Assembly (NCBI GenBank): GCA_031308135.1
Contig: JAHLJT010003656.1
Span: forward strand, 71,504,984 to 71,568,983
Source of the DNA: Acheta domesticus
Taxonomy: Eukaryota; Arthropoda; Insecta; Orthoptera; Gryllidae
DNA length: 64,000 bases
Direction of reading: 5' to 3'
Made by a program: the position numbers and the translations under genes. Shown here one piece after another: positions 35,686-45,747 of the stretch (position 1 is the first letter of the stretch; each line of letters opens with the position of its first letter). Under the pieces are notes generated by a model that was given only the letters and a program-made list of their open reading frames with translations, did no database searches and had not been told where the DNA came from.

Positions 35686-38600
35686 CTAAACTCCGACCGA
35701 CCGTTGGACCGATCGCCATGAAAGTTGGCACTTCTACGTGTTTTTTTCATCCAGAAGGTTTGTGTGGTGTTAATTCTGTTGTAACTTCACTATATGGCGC
35801 TGTAGAACAAAAGCAGATATTCACGTCAAATGCAACCCGCAACACACTCGGCAGCATTTTTTAAAATATATATCGTTAAATAACTCCTTAACGACGCGTT
35901 TTGGGGCCTAAAAATTTTGAGGCCAAAGGCCTCAAAGAAACGTTCCTCACACCGTAACCTACAGAATGAGCTCTTCTCCAACATTCCATTATATTTTTGC
36001 TGGTCCGGCGTTTCTCGATATTACCTCACCTGCTCAGAGACGTGCAGAATCTGCAAGTAAATGTGAATGAGAGGGACAGAGAGCGACAGAGACAGGCAGA
36101 CAGGGGCAGGGTGAGGTAAGGAAGGAGAGACAGAGAGAAAGAGAGATGGGAGGGGAAAGAGGGAGATGAAGGGCAGAACAACGTCTGCCGGGTTTTCCTA
36201 GTCGCAGTATAAATGGCTAGTCAGAGAAGCGGAGGCGTCGACCGCCCACTCGCGCCGGAAGTGAAGCGCGCGTGTGGCCCGGTTCCGGTGCCGAGAGCGG
36301 CATGCCAGCTGGCGCCGCGCCGCACCCCGCCACGCTGCTCTCTCCCCATGGCGCGGAGGGGCGCGGAGCGCGGGGCGGCGGCGGCGGCGGCGATAGTATA
36401 GCAGCCGCAGGAGCAGGGGCACAGCGGTGACGTCACACAGGTCGCGCTCCTTTCGGCTTCCGTCCGCTTTCGCGCCGCCGCCGCCGTCACCGCCGCCTCC
36501 GCTTCCGCCCTCCCAGCGGCCGCCATCGTCGCTTTTCTCCGAGTAAGATACAGACAGGACGCTACGTGGTAAGATCAAATGCGTGCAGCGGCTGATCCTA
36601 GCTTATACTTCGCTTTTTCTTTCTTGGCGCGTGGGAGTGTGTAATCAAATTGGAATATCTCACGGTATTTCGCGTCGTTCTCGGTTATGGAGCTAGAAGT
36701 CGCATGATCGCCCGCACTGCTCGATACAGTCGCGATCATGCGAGTCCCACCGGCACAACCGAGAACGACGCGAAATACCGTAAGATATTCCATTTTGATG
36801 ACACCCCCCCCACGCGCCAAGAAAGAAAAACTGAAGTATAGGCAAAAAAGACATTCACTTCATAAACGGGACTAATGACCATAGCAATATTAAGTTGGCT
36901 GTCCGGGTGACGCCGCGTCCATGGCAAAGGTGCCGACGTTTCGGTCGCAATTCTGCGACCTTCCTCAGGGCGTAATGCGTTAATGCGTTAATGCGGCATA
37001 ATGCGTTAATGACCATAGCAGTTGACGGACCCGGAGACAGCAGTCAATCGAATCAAAAGCATATACATTTGAACGTAAACTTGTATATTTGAGGGCGTCA
37101 TGGCGTACCTGTCACGCGCTGACACTGCGGTGCCGCTTCGCGTTCTGTTTGTACCCCAAACGTTTGTGCAGAATGTGAATCGGCATTAAACAAATTTTGA
37201 AATTAAACCTTTTAAGATGACGTTCCAAAACCCACGTCAGAAAAGTTAGTGACTGAAGAATCGATGAATTGTCGAATGAAATGATCCCTCTTCACTTTTG
37301 TGTCACAGTCTGAATAAATCCTAACAATACTCCTGGGAAACTTCTCTTTACCAATTTTCTTAATTTGAATATTTCAGCGAGTGAGAAACGTAAATTGCGC
37401 ACTCAAACAATAAATTGTTGTTTGTTTTTTGTTTGTAATTTCAAATCCCGTTTCTCTGTCCAGTAATGAAATCACTGGCCAGTACTCATGTCGGTCATCA
37501 TACTGAGGACATCTCATACGCCTCCAAGTGAACTCGTATTTGTTGTCTTTGCGGCGTTTTTTAGCCAACCCAGGTCCATTCCTCCTCACACCCGTGGTTT
37601 GCTTATTCTTCCCATTGTTTATCACTCTTCTTAATCCTCATTTCCAACTTTCTTCTCTACTGAATTGTCGTGTTTGTACCCGAACTCGCTACAAGCAACG
37701 ACACTCCACGTAAACGTTTCTTGTGAGTTCGGATCCGCCGTACATTAGTATTTTCAGTTCGCGATCATGTTGTGTAAACAAAAGGAATTATATTCTTCTC
37801 TAAGCATTATTCATCTTTTATCCAACATTTTAGTTGATAGTTGGCGATTGACAACCGAGAATGAAAATCAAGGGAACCTGATGAGAAACAATGGATAATC
37901 CATAGATAGAGGGTTATAACAAGCCAAACAAGCGTCAGTGGTTTTTTTTTATTTTACAAATAACTTTATTGCCTTAGTGAGATTATATCGTTCATTTCAG
38001 ATGTTAGTTGGAAAAGACATGGGGAATAATGTTTTAAAATTACGAGTAACTAAATTTTTCGATGGCCATTGAATTTACAGAATATTTAATGCCTTTATCA
38101 TACAATGATTTGTTATTGCCATATCGCTTAAATATAATCATTTCTTATCCCTTACTCTCTCGATACCCAGTTGAGTAATTTAAGGTTTTTTATTTAATCC
38201 TTAAGTGAAATTGAAATTGTTTTAGTCGTTTTGTAAAGTAAAAGGGGATCCTGCAAAGCAACTCTCAATAAATTGTAATTGGTCCAGTAGTTTTTGATTT
38301 CCATGTTCCCGTTTCTTCAACACGTTGTGTACACAACCATTGTTTTTGAAGAAAATTATTCACTATTATTGGTATTTATTCACGATAACAATTACGAAGT
38401 GATAGTATTAAATAATGTAACTGAAAACGAAAGTGCAAAGTGGTCACCATCATTCAGTTAAAAGCAAGTCTTAAGACTCTGGTTTGCCTGAAACTACTGT
38501 TTGTGAACAACAATGAAAACTTGGTAATCAAGGAACAAAACGCTTGTCTGGTACCTACAACTTTCTATTTTCTTTCCTGGGGTTTCGAAAGATAAAAAAC

Positions 38601-41600
38601 TTCAAGGGCTTTTGTTAAGAATAATATGTAACCCTGCGGAACATTATTGGGACGGAGTTCATATTTCCAAAATCCCTACCTATCTTTCTGCCAAAGTCTA
38701 ATCAGGCAATGAGTATCAGCAACAAAACAGACATTTAATGTCATTCTAATCCAGGTACGGAGCAACAAAAGAAAACAGCGGTCCCAAAAAATATCTATTT
38801 GGGGCCGAGAGGAAAAATTGTGGATTCACTCGCACTTCCCTGGAGGCCATCGAACTTTCCTCCGCGTCCCTCCGACGCGCTCACCTGACTGAAACGAAAG
38901 TCCGCGAGGTGAGGCGGCGGCGGCGGCGGAGGTGGCTGGCGTTGTGTTACAGCTGCGAGCAAGTAGACCGCGTCCCACATCTACCACCATCGCCGACGCA
39001 CCCGCCTCCGCCGCCGTCGCCGTCGCCACCACCCTCCTCGAGATTTTCCGCCTCACATCACCCTCGAGGCAAGAGTTATCGGCTCGCCTTAAGTTCTAGC
39101 TAGATAGCTAGGTCGATTCAGTCGCTGTCTGGAGGAGGGCTGCTCTGATCGATAGTTTTCCGTGATTTCTCGGATCAACACCAGGCGAATGCCGGGGTAG
39201 TACCCTAACAAAGAGTTCACGGACATCGGGCGATCTTTCCTTCCCCTTCCTTGTACTATCCTCACCCCGTAAACATACATGCACTACACTACCACATATG
39301 CCGACGCCATATCTCGCCATTCAGCGGCGGAAGACCGCCACCTCCCGCGATAAAGCATGCACCACACTTACGGGATAATGACCTTATCCATGATGTGCCC
39401 GGAATCACTAACTGATCAATCAATCTCGCTTCAAGTTCATTTTGAAACTAAAAGTTCTTTAGGAATAATACTTTTAAGGACAATACGATACTTTTGATAA
39501 GCATTGTTTTCTTTTCGGTACTCTTCGATTCGGTTTTGATACCTTTGAATATATATTTGTGGCAGAAACAAACGTGCATGAACTGAGCGACCTTGTCACG
39601 TTTGTGTTCTTTTACAAAAACTGCAATGCCTTCAATGTATATTACAATAATTTCGCGTTGGGTACGGGTACAGAAACGGAAAAATGTGGAATAAACTTTT
39701 AGATTGATTTTATTTGAAGAACCATTAGATTGTTTTTATTAGAAGAAAACTAAAAGTTATAAATTTTAATCACAATAACAGTAACAAGGTCACTTTATTT
39801 GATTTGTTTGATAATGAACGTCAGTCACGCCGTTTTCAAAAACTATGTTGTTCAATAAAATGAAAGTTATTAATTTATATGAGAACTTACGCCCCTACGA
39901 AAACTGAAAGTAATCTATGAAACCGCTAATTTTCAGCTTATCTACATATCGAATTCGCCATTTAATAATATAACAGTCACGATGAGCAGTTACTCGAAGG
40001 AAGTTTCCTTGAAACATGTAAAATGTTTTGAAAGAAAATGTCATGATGCAAAATCAATTACATTAAGTCTGTGCATTCGTTTCCGAAATCTAATGTGGTA
40101 AAAAATCCATTTTGTTCTCTAAATTTTCATAAATATTAGTATCAGTTACAAAACTCTAACAAAAGTGTTTAAATTTATAAACTTTTAGTAGGCGTTTATC
40201 ATTTTCATTTTGCGAAATTGAAGGGACACGGGCATAGTTTTGAATGTAAAATGTTTATTCTTGACCATCCATTATGCTGATGTTGGTACCTTCTTTGGCA
40301 TTACAGTCCTTTTTTTAGATTTTTGTTTAATTACACGTTAAAATTTTGTTTTACCAAAAACTGTAGTAATTCTGTATTTCATAAAGAACAATAAATTCCT
40401 TTCGGTTCAGTTCTTCATGTGCGATATCCGTAAATCTGTAACAAACGCAAAGAAACTTTATTGCCCTACGTCATGTCAAATCAACAAATACACAAATGCA
40501 GCGCATGCTTTCATATGTCACAATCGCTTTTTGAGTTTGGCTGTGAAATTGTCGCATTTATGTTGTTCTGGTAAGCAAATCATGAATGTTATGCATTTAT
40601 TTTTAAATCTTGAATGAACATGTAAACTTTTTTTCTTTTCAAAGAACTTCCACAGAATCGATTAACACAAGAAAATGTTGTTGTCTCTTATTTCTTTTTT
40701 TAACTAAAACGAAAAAATATAAAAAATGTTCATTTTAAAACTCATTATAATATTAATAATATGTTGAAATACATTATGTTCAATTTTGTATTTTTTATCT
40801 TCTTTATTAATTTAAAAGAGCGTATTTTTAAATATATCGTAAACAATGTTTAATTTCTTAACATGAAAGGGGAAATAAGCTTGGGAATAGATACAAAACA
40901 TTCAAATGTTCAGTAATATTTTTTAATCATTTCCAGGGTAAAAAATAATTTGTTCATGTGGACATAAACGAACAATTTAAGGCAATAAAAAGTGCATTAA
41001 TGTATAAAAATGTGGAGAGGCGTCTCAAAGATTGTATGTACTCTTAATCGAAAATAATACGTTATTCTGTCTAAATTACATCAATTCGTGGTCGTTACCG
41101 CCAGCGTAACTTGTCCACAACACCAATATTTTGGTGTTGGTGAGGCCCATTAATACTGATCAAATCTCTTTTCCCCATTTTCATAGAGTGTACATAGTTT
41201 ATTATCTTTTAAACAAAGAAATATTTCTATTTTTGACGAATTTGCATTTAAATTTAAATACCATCAGTTGAAAATTCATTTCAAAAATGTTGTTTTTTTG
41301 CCTAACCACGCAATGTATTCCCGTAATATGACATAATAGGTTTACATTGTTCCTCATATCGCTATATAATTTAATTCAACAGAACACGTCGTAAAAAAGC
41401 TTGTTCAACCTACCTGCTTGATTAGATCTTCCACAACCACCTCGTGGGTTCTATACAGATTTAAGTCAAGGAGTCAAAAGTACAAATTTTCATGTACTTT
41501 TCCCCTGTGATGATGTCTTTTCTCTCACTGTACCCATATCTGGGGCAACTACCTCATCCTCCGTTGACTTTTTGCTGTAATCCGTTTGCACATTTTCTTC

Positions 41601-44600
41601 TTGTCTTATTTTTACTTATGCTTTTTCTTCAATTGCATAAGTAAAAAGTCGCGAATAAAAGAAGTCATCCGCTTCTTAAAATCTTTTTTTGGAAGACAAT
41701 CGCACAACAACGCAGGATTTTTTTCAGAACTTGATTGGTTTTCGGCCAAATTTTTACCCTCTTTCTTTTCGGTTTTTGCTTTTCTGTTCTTTGCTTTTGT
41801 TCCTTTTCTCTTCTTTTTCTTATGCAGTCCTCTTCTAGACTTCGATGCCGCCACTTTATTTTGACTTACTTTTGATTTACAAGGTAATAGACGTCTTGAA
41901 ACTTTTTTTGGCAGACTAATTTTACTTTTTGACTTGGATGTTTCATCATTTAATTGCAATCGCAAATTCTTCAAACCTTCATATATTAACCGAAGTGAAT
42001 CACTGCTAGGAACTGCATTAGGTGCACTAGTTGTCGACGCGGTCTTGAGGGGAACAAAGTTTCTTATTTGTTCCAAGGAGCACACATGCAATTTTCGGGC
42101 GTTCTTTGATTTCGACCGCGTTTTGTGAACAGATGCATTTCTCTTCTGAGGTTTCTTCTTTTCCTTCAGTTTGATTGGTTTTTCTGACTTACAACTTTTC
42201 GATGTTGCAATTGAAGTTCTGCTTTTGGATCCCTCCATGGTTAAAAAAATGAATAGGAATTATGATGTCTGGATGGCTAACGGCTGATTTTGAAGTAAAC
42301 GCAAAATAATCAAGAGAAACTACGGTAACGTCATATAAACCTTAAGTGATTGTTTGCCAATTGTGTAATTCTATATTATTTATTTCATTTGTTACTTGAT
42401 AAAACTCACTGAAACAGTATTTTAAATATATTCACAATGTGGAGCGACTGAATATCGATAAATTATTGAAACATACTACAGAAATGTTTTTCAGCATCTA
42501 GATGACATCGACTCTAGCTATCCCTCAATAAAATAAGTACACCATTACAAATAGACACGTAATGGGAAGTAGGAAACGAAGGCCTGGGAATCAATATTTT
42601 ACTTGCGATTTTTATAGTAAAACGTTAATGAAAAACACGAAAATGCTTTGTATACAAAATGTCATTAATGTTGGCCATCAATGAAAAACATGTTTGTATT
42701 CATTAATGTATATTGATTTCAGCCCCCCTCCCGGCGAAGGCCGTAACGTATTCATAAATGCTAGTTTATATTAATTTTATGTAGTAATGAAAGCCATCTC
42801 AATTGAATACATTAAAAATAAAAACAAATTAACAAATAAAAAAATTCAATGTAGCAAACCGAAAAAAAAAATATAAGAAAATACAAAATTGATTGGACAC
42901 CACACCTTGAGATTTTCGCACATAAAAATTCACGTTGAGTCACTGCACCAGTATATTAAGATTCTTCCTAATCGTGTTGCAGCCCGCAAGAAGCTGAAGC
43001 GTCTGTTTGTGCCGCTGCTGGTGATCCTGAAGCTCTTCAAGTTGAAGCTGCTGCTGTTCCTGCCGCTGATTCTCGGTCTGGCCTCCTTCAAGAAGGTGTT
43101 GGGGCTGCTGGCACTTGTGGTCCCCGGACTCATTGGTTTCTTCAAGCTGTGCAAGCCCGACCTACAACACAACTACGGCAGCTTCGGCCATTCATCCTAC
43201 TACCACAAGCCACCGACTCCGCAGTATTCGGTGTACCCTTCATACGGATCTCTTCATGGCAGGTAAGCACAGAGTTGAAACTGAATCACAAAAACGCTTA
43301 TTTTTATCTTCATTGAAGGCGGTGCTTTCCTTGTTACATAGAAAATAATTAGAATTCGATAGACGTTTCGGTGAGAACTACATGAAGTGCTGAAAAACAC
43401 ACGATATTTTACAATATTTAAAAGCTAACCCACCATGTCAGTGTACTAAAAGTTAATAACGCAAGATTTTTGCATTCAATAAGTAAAGAAAGGTAATTCT
43501 TATTGCTTAATAACAATATTCTCCCCTCTGAAAAAATATTCGGATGTTCTTGGTGATTGCCCATTATGCCCGTGCCTTAAGTCGGTATTGTACGCGGTAT
43601 TGATCAATCAATCTTGAGTGGTTCACCTAAACAGCCTTTAAGTCCTTCGGTTCTACAACATTATTTTTGTTATTCAATACGTTACATTAACACTTATCAA
43701 TTGCCGCCACCTGTGCTTCGAAACTTAGACTAAAATTGGACTGTTGTCATCATAGCAGACTATGCACTTCCTTGGAAACCAATTTGGATCGGGACTCCTA
43801 GTTATGTTTTAATCAAAATTTCATTTTTGATCATAAATACGCTACAAACAGTTCTACTGCTTTGGAGGATACATCAAATCAAATCGAAAAAGAATGTAAT
43901 TTCAATATTAAATTGCAAGGGTTATTGTTTATTTTCATTTTTATTGTACACGTTTAATACTTAATATTATAATAATTCTCTTTATTTGAGTCAGGCTTTG
44001 CTCTTATTAAGATATTAATCTGTCTCTACTCTGTTAGGATAGACGACCCTGTCTATTATCACGATAATACTTTAAGGCGGTTCAAAATATTTCGAACATT
44101 TTCGAATATCAAAAATGTTCAAGGTCTTTTTTCTTCTCACTCTCCTGTTGCCTGTTCTCTCCTCTTTACAATACACTGGTATTAATTGTCCAACTTCTAT
44201 GTTTGCATATTCGGAGATAAATAGGCGGACAGGACCTGAAGCATAATCTGCAAAGATTGGAAGGGACCTCAGCTGTTGAATATGTATGATCGTCGGAAAC
44301 AATGACCTATGTCGTGACCTAGGTTTAAGTTTGTAATTCGGTCTCTTATGAAGACAGTGATGCGTCCTTCTCTTTGACAGTTATTGTTTAAAATCGATCA
44401 TGTTAATGGCTAAAATTACAAAAACCTAACACATCACAGTGATGAAAATAGGTGAACGACCACACGCTTGGAATAACCGGAATGCGTAACTAAGAACTTG
44501 GAGCGATGCTTATCAAAAGGCGTGTCAGTATGACTCAGAGTGTTCCAACAACCGGATCAGTTGCTTCCTAATTACAAAAAATTAAATAAAACTTCAGATT

Positions 44601-45663
44601 TAAAAAAATATTTTTTTGTAAATATATGGCACGTCTCCTACATAATTGTCAAGATAAGTTCATTTTCATAAAAAATATTGTTAATGATTAGTAAGCTCTG
44701 CAACCCCAATCGACGATATCTCGCTTGACTCTCTCGACTATTGCAAGAGACCAGCAAAACGTCTTGACTTTCTCTAATATTTATTTTCATATCAGTGGCT
44801 CAGCAGAGTTCCACTCACCCAAAGACGTCGCTGCAATTCACTCCTCAAATTCCTGAAAAGTTTCTCTAGTAATAACCACCAATTTCAATTTAAATAATGG
44901 TATATTTCAGAATCATCCAGAACACATCAGTTTCATTATCGGCAATGTTCGCCTCGAATTATTGGGATTTTAAATTTAACACCTTGATCTAATGGTAATC
45001 AACTTATTTAAATCTTCCTCGACCTATCACCAACCTACTTAACTGGATAGGCTGCGTCAACACTAGTTTTTTTAATACTTTTTCATTATTAGTCAAAATA
45101 CTTATTACTATTTACTATTACTATATATTACTATTTATATTACTATTACTATACTTATTACTATTTATATTTTTTCACCATTTCTCTTGTAACAAAATCA
45201 TGATTATAGGAACCTATTCTACGCCTATCATGTCCTCACATTTTGGACATTTCACATGAACGTAAATTACTTAGAAGGTCGTTACGAAAAAAAAATACAA
45301 AAAATGACAATTTACAAGAGACTTTGAAATTTTAAAACAGAGGATATATTCCTCTGTCCCAAAACCGCACATGGCCCTGAACCACATATTAAACTTCGGG
45401 CGCTCCAGTTCTTCATCCTTTGTTGTTACGGACAATAGCAAGTGTTAGTTCGGCGGCGCGATGACCAACCTCCTTTCCACAGCGGCGGGGGCGGTGGCTA
45501 CTACGGCTCCCACTACGCCCGCGACGCCGACGCGGCCGCCAGCGGCGCCACCGGCAGCAGCGGCGGCGGCGGAGGGGGCGTGGCCTTCAGAGACGACGCG
45601 GCGGGCGGCGACGCCTACGACGCCCACCGGCTGGCCTACAGCGGCTACCACGACGCGCAGTAA
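24188..45663 (+). CDS. Osiris-family (DUF1676) protein, 4 coding exons, 369 aa
   Basis: Osiris proteins are insect-specific secretory/endosomal proteins expressed during cuticle formation; this is family knowledge, not seen here. Exons 24188-24395, 27885-28325, 42983-43262 and 45483-45663 join in frame through consensus GT-AG introns (phases 1, 1, 2) into 369 codons plus stop TAA. Residues 1-28 are a signal peptide (MQRAPLRR then an L/A-rich core ending AAAD). The DUF1676-type region runs from about residue 71 (NLLDW), with the paired cysteines C96 and C104 (ACLTGDLAEC), to about 273, including the L/V/F-rich hydrophobic segment 224-273 with a basic lead RKKLKR. The tail holds Tyr/Gly-rich sequence and the family-type AHRLAY motif (AQxLAY-like) at the C-terminus. 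Start chosen because it directly precedes the signal peptide. Introns are 3.5, 14.7 and 2.2 kb. A tandem array starts at the exon 2 donor. Which Osiris orthologue it is cannot be told by eye. Confidence 0.9.
24432..24530. repeat. 52-bp tandem duplication 36 bp after Osiris exon 1 donor
   Basis: 'ccaatatgaagtatagaaaa' plus 'gttactctaagaagggaccagtt' starts at 24432 and is repeated from 24484 with few changes. It lies just inside the intron and does not contain the donor itself. Confidence 0.85.
24540..27640. other. Osiris coding intron 1
   Basis: AT-rich intron. It holds a family D repeat (about 24915-25065, starting 'actgtccgggtggcgccatg') and a hairpin (27651-27744). No internal gene seen. 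Confidence 0.5.
24915..25065. repeat. dispersed repeat family D, diverged copy
   Basis: Begins 'tgtccgggtggcgccatgtc', like 36895 ('tgtccgggtgacgccgcgtc'), and contains an inner inverted pair around 'cgtcttctttgagtcttgaagaagac'. Related in design to the fold-back at 45748-45974. Confidence 0.5.
27651..27744. repeat. perfect 20-bp inverted repeat, 54-nt loop
   Basis: GTGAAAACAGCAATTTAAAT at 27651-27670 is the exact reverse complement of 27725-27744. It lies 140 bp upstream of the Osiris exon 2 acceptor and could form an intronic hairpin. It is probably a small fold-back element. Confidence 0.9.
27885..28325 (+). CDS. Osiris gene coding exon 2 (core of DUF1676)
   Basis: Acceptor tctccccgcag at 27884, donor CTTCT|GTGAGT at 28325/28326. 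Encodes residues 70-216 including NLLDW, the two-cysteine motif and SLDDFFDRDVY. The exon is strikingly GC-rich (third positions mostly G or C) against an AT-rich intron, which makes it stand out and accounts for shadow ORFs on the other strand. Confidence 0.9.
28326..28720. repeat. 32-bp minisatellite beginning exactly at the Osiris exon 2 splice donor
   Basis: Twelve units start at 28326, 28372, 28396, 28428, 28460, 28492, 28524, 28554, 28588, 28616, 28648 and 28679; four consecutive spacings are exactly 32 bp. The typical unit is GTGAGACTCTATGTTGCCTT followed by ACGGACACTCCA. The first unit is the authentic donor (GTGAGTACC...), so most units carry a donor-like A|GTGAG. Using a later unit would change frame or read into TGA at 28372-28375. 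Confidence 0.92.
28735..29355 (-). mobile_element. SINE-like repeat family B copy (minus), interrupted
   Basis: Starts 'cgggcgcgtcaactgttatg', includes 'tctaccccagtggggcctca' and 'tcccgttttctaagggagtg', and ends near 'agtgccgaaaatccacca'. A fold-back element (28968-29130) is inserted in the middle, so family B insertion came first. Confidence 0.75.
28968..29130. repeat. fold-back (MITE-like) element inserted in a family B copy
   Basis: Left arm 'cgattaaaacatgaagtcca' ... 'cgtcagctgtgacgctgtca' ... 'tccaatcgg' (about 28977-29033) pairs with the right arm 'ctattggatgtcaccgtcacagctgacgtcaacag' ... 'tattttaatcg' (about 29076-29126). The centre, cactatagtg, is itself palindromic. GTATA-like flanks may be the target duplication. 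Confidence 0.75.
29360..34765. other. Osiris coding intron 2, left part; no gene seen
   Basis: Mostly AT-rich with only short ORFs. A perfect CRE palindrome (TGACGTCA, 31207-31214) sits in a locally GC-richer patch (31195-31330). Confidence 0.45.
34770..35180 (-). mobile_element. SINE-like repeat family B copy (minus, near full length)
   Basis: Starts 'acgggtgcgtcaacggctaa', includes 'ggcggtgatcttcgctcgct', 'tggttgggtactgttcgggc', 'cacggaaaactactaatcag', 'gccgatagaattctcatcta', and the tRNA-like head in reverse ('aggacctcccggtcagaggt'). Confidence 0.85.
35430..35635. repeat. fold-back element, diverged copy of the 36600-36845 family
   Basis: Shares 'cacaatggaatatcacaagg', 'catttcgcgtctttctcggt', 'gccactagaagtcgcat' with the element at 36600-36845, and its halves are inverted around the 'gcaagcactgcttg' centre (about 35561). 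Confidence 0.7.
35636..35684. repeat. (TA)n microsatellite
   Basis: Uninterrupted AT alternation of about 45 bp between a fold-back element and repeat family A copy 3. Confidence 0.95.
35685..36205 (-). repeat. dispersed repeat family A, copy 3 (minus)
   Basis: Reads, in reverse, the same blocks as copies 1 and 2: 'aagttggcacttctacgtgt', 'tatatggcgctgtagaac', 'aacgttcctcacaccgtaac', 'gctggtccggcgtttctcga', then a purine tract and 'acaacgtctgccgggttttc' at about 36178-36198. Confidence 0.7.
36215..36545. promoter_or_regulatory. GC-rich island with a consensus CRE
   Basis: About 330 bp of CpG-rich DNA in the middle of the long Osiris intron, with a (GGC)n run at about 36376-36391, a perfect TGACGTCA at 36428-36435 and 'tataaatgg' at 36209. 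A CRE inside a CpG island is typical of bidirectional or housekeeping promoters. Alternatively it is a GC-rich passenger between repeats. Local ORFs on both strands look like base-composition artefacts. Confidence 0.4.
36600..36845. mobile_element. fold-back (MITE-like) element, about 240 bp
   Basis: The left arm (36602-36700: 'gcttatacttcgctttttct', 'ttcttggcgcgtggga', 'ggaatatctcacggtatttc', 'gcgtcgttctcggtt') is the inverted complement of the right arm (36745-36842: 'aaccgagaacgacgcgaaat', 'accgtaagatattcc', 'acgcgccaagaaagaaaaac', 'gaagtatagg'). The centre is around 'gcgatcatgcgag'. A second diverged copy lies at 35430-35635. Confidence 0.85.
36890..37020. repeat. dispersed repeat family D fragment with hairpin
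   Basis: 'ggctgtccgggtgacgccgc', 'gacgtttcggtcgcaattct' and 'gcgaccttcctcagggcgta' match the plan of 45748-45832. 'gtcgcaattctgcgac' is a perfect small palindrome. 'gcgttaatgcg' direct repeats and 'aatgaccatagca' (also at 36876) follow. Confidence 0.6.
37030..38870. other. Osiris coding intron 2, middle; no gene seen
   Basis: AT-rich, short ORFs only. Confidence 0.45.
38880..39075. other. GC-rich patch with GGC and CCG runs
   Basis: 'gaggcggcggcggcggcgga' at about 38910 and CCGCCGCCGTCGCC at about 39010. ORFs on both strands are compositional. Confidence 0.35.
39105..39425 (+). mobile_element. SINE-like repeat family B copy (plus, head missing)
   Basis: Contains 'aggtcgattcagtcgctgtc', 'tgatcgatagttttccgtga', 'caccaggcgaatgccggggt', 'agtaccctaacaaagagttc' and the end 'tgatgtgcccggaatcacta'. 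Confidence 0.8.
39430..41605. other. Osiris coding intron 2, right part; no gene seen
   Basis: Very AT-rich sequence with no supported gene. Confidence 0.45.
41612..42238 (-). CDS. hypothetical single-exon Lys/Ser-rich basic protein, 208 aa, nested in Osiris intron
   Basis: An intact 208-codon ORF opposite in strand to, and inside, coding intron 2 of the Osiris gene. It has about 46 lysines (roughly 22%) and many serines, arranged as repeated KSK/SKS and KKKK clusters, with no signal peptide, no membrane segment and few hydrophobic residues. A less basic middle (residues about 60-95, including LRLIYEGLKNLRLQLN) could be helical, and the C-terminus reads TSFIRDFLLMQLKKKHK. A 627-bp ORF in a very AT-rich intron, with a clean start, is unlikely by chance. 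Upstream, on its strand, TTTATATGACGTTA (about 42330-42343) offers a TATA-like box joined to a CRE half site. I do not recognise a family. DNA- or RNA-binding (for example a chromatin or spermatid basic protein) is only a guess from composition. It could be a retrogene. Confidence 0.6.
   Translation of the reverse strand: MEGSKSRTSIATSKSCKSEKPIKLKEKKKPQKRNASVHKTRSKSKNARKLHVCSLEQIRNFVPLKTASTTSAPNAVPSSDSLRLIYEGLKNLRLQLNDETSKSKSKISLPKKVSRRLLPCKSKVSQNKVAASKSRRGLHKKKKRKGTKAKNRKAKTEKKEGKNLAENQSSSEKNPALLCDCLPKKDFKKRMTSFIRDFLLMQLKKKHK
42320..42345 (-). promoter_or_regulatory. candidate TATA box with CRE half site for the nested ORF
   Basis: On the minus strand, TTTATATGACGTTACCG ends about 95 bp before the ATG at 42238. 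The TATA-like and TGACGT motifs overlap, an arrangement compatible with CREB/CREM-type control. Motif-level inference only. Confidence 0.35.
42983..43262 (+). CDS. Osiris gene coding exon 3 (hydrophobic segment)
   Basis: Acceptor atcgtgttgcag at 42982, donor GGCAG|GTAAGC at 43262/43263. Encodes residues 217-309: basic RKKLKRLF, the roughly 50-residue L/V/F-rich segment characteristic of Osiris proteins, then a Tyr/Ser/His-rich tail (YGSFGHSSYYHKPP). Confidence 0.9.
43270..45480. other. Osiris coding intron 3; no gene seen
   Basis: AT-rich intron. A short ATTACTATTTA tandem patch lies near 45105-45170. Confidence 0.5.
45483..45663 (+). CDS. Osiris gene terminal coding exon 4
   Basis: Acceptor ctcctttccacag at 45482; phase-2 junction AG|C gives Ser310. 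Encodes a Gly/Ala/Asp-rich linker and the C-terminal AYDAHRLAYSGYHDAQ, ending TAA at 45661-45663. The HRLAY motif corresponds to the conserved AQxLAY of Osiris C-termini. Confidence 0.85.
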
Positions 45664-45747
45664 GCGCCCCGACGAACTTCGTGGGTCCCGAATGTCTCAA
45701 CAAACATTTTCATTCGACCATGTGAAAAAGTATTGAAACTTCTGTGG

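Noticed and set aside
36198..36578. 101- and 126-codon minus ORFs
   Set aside because: Compositional ORFs in the CpG island; no homology recognised and no splice-supported gene model.
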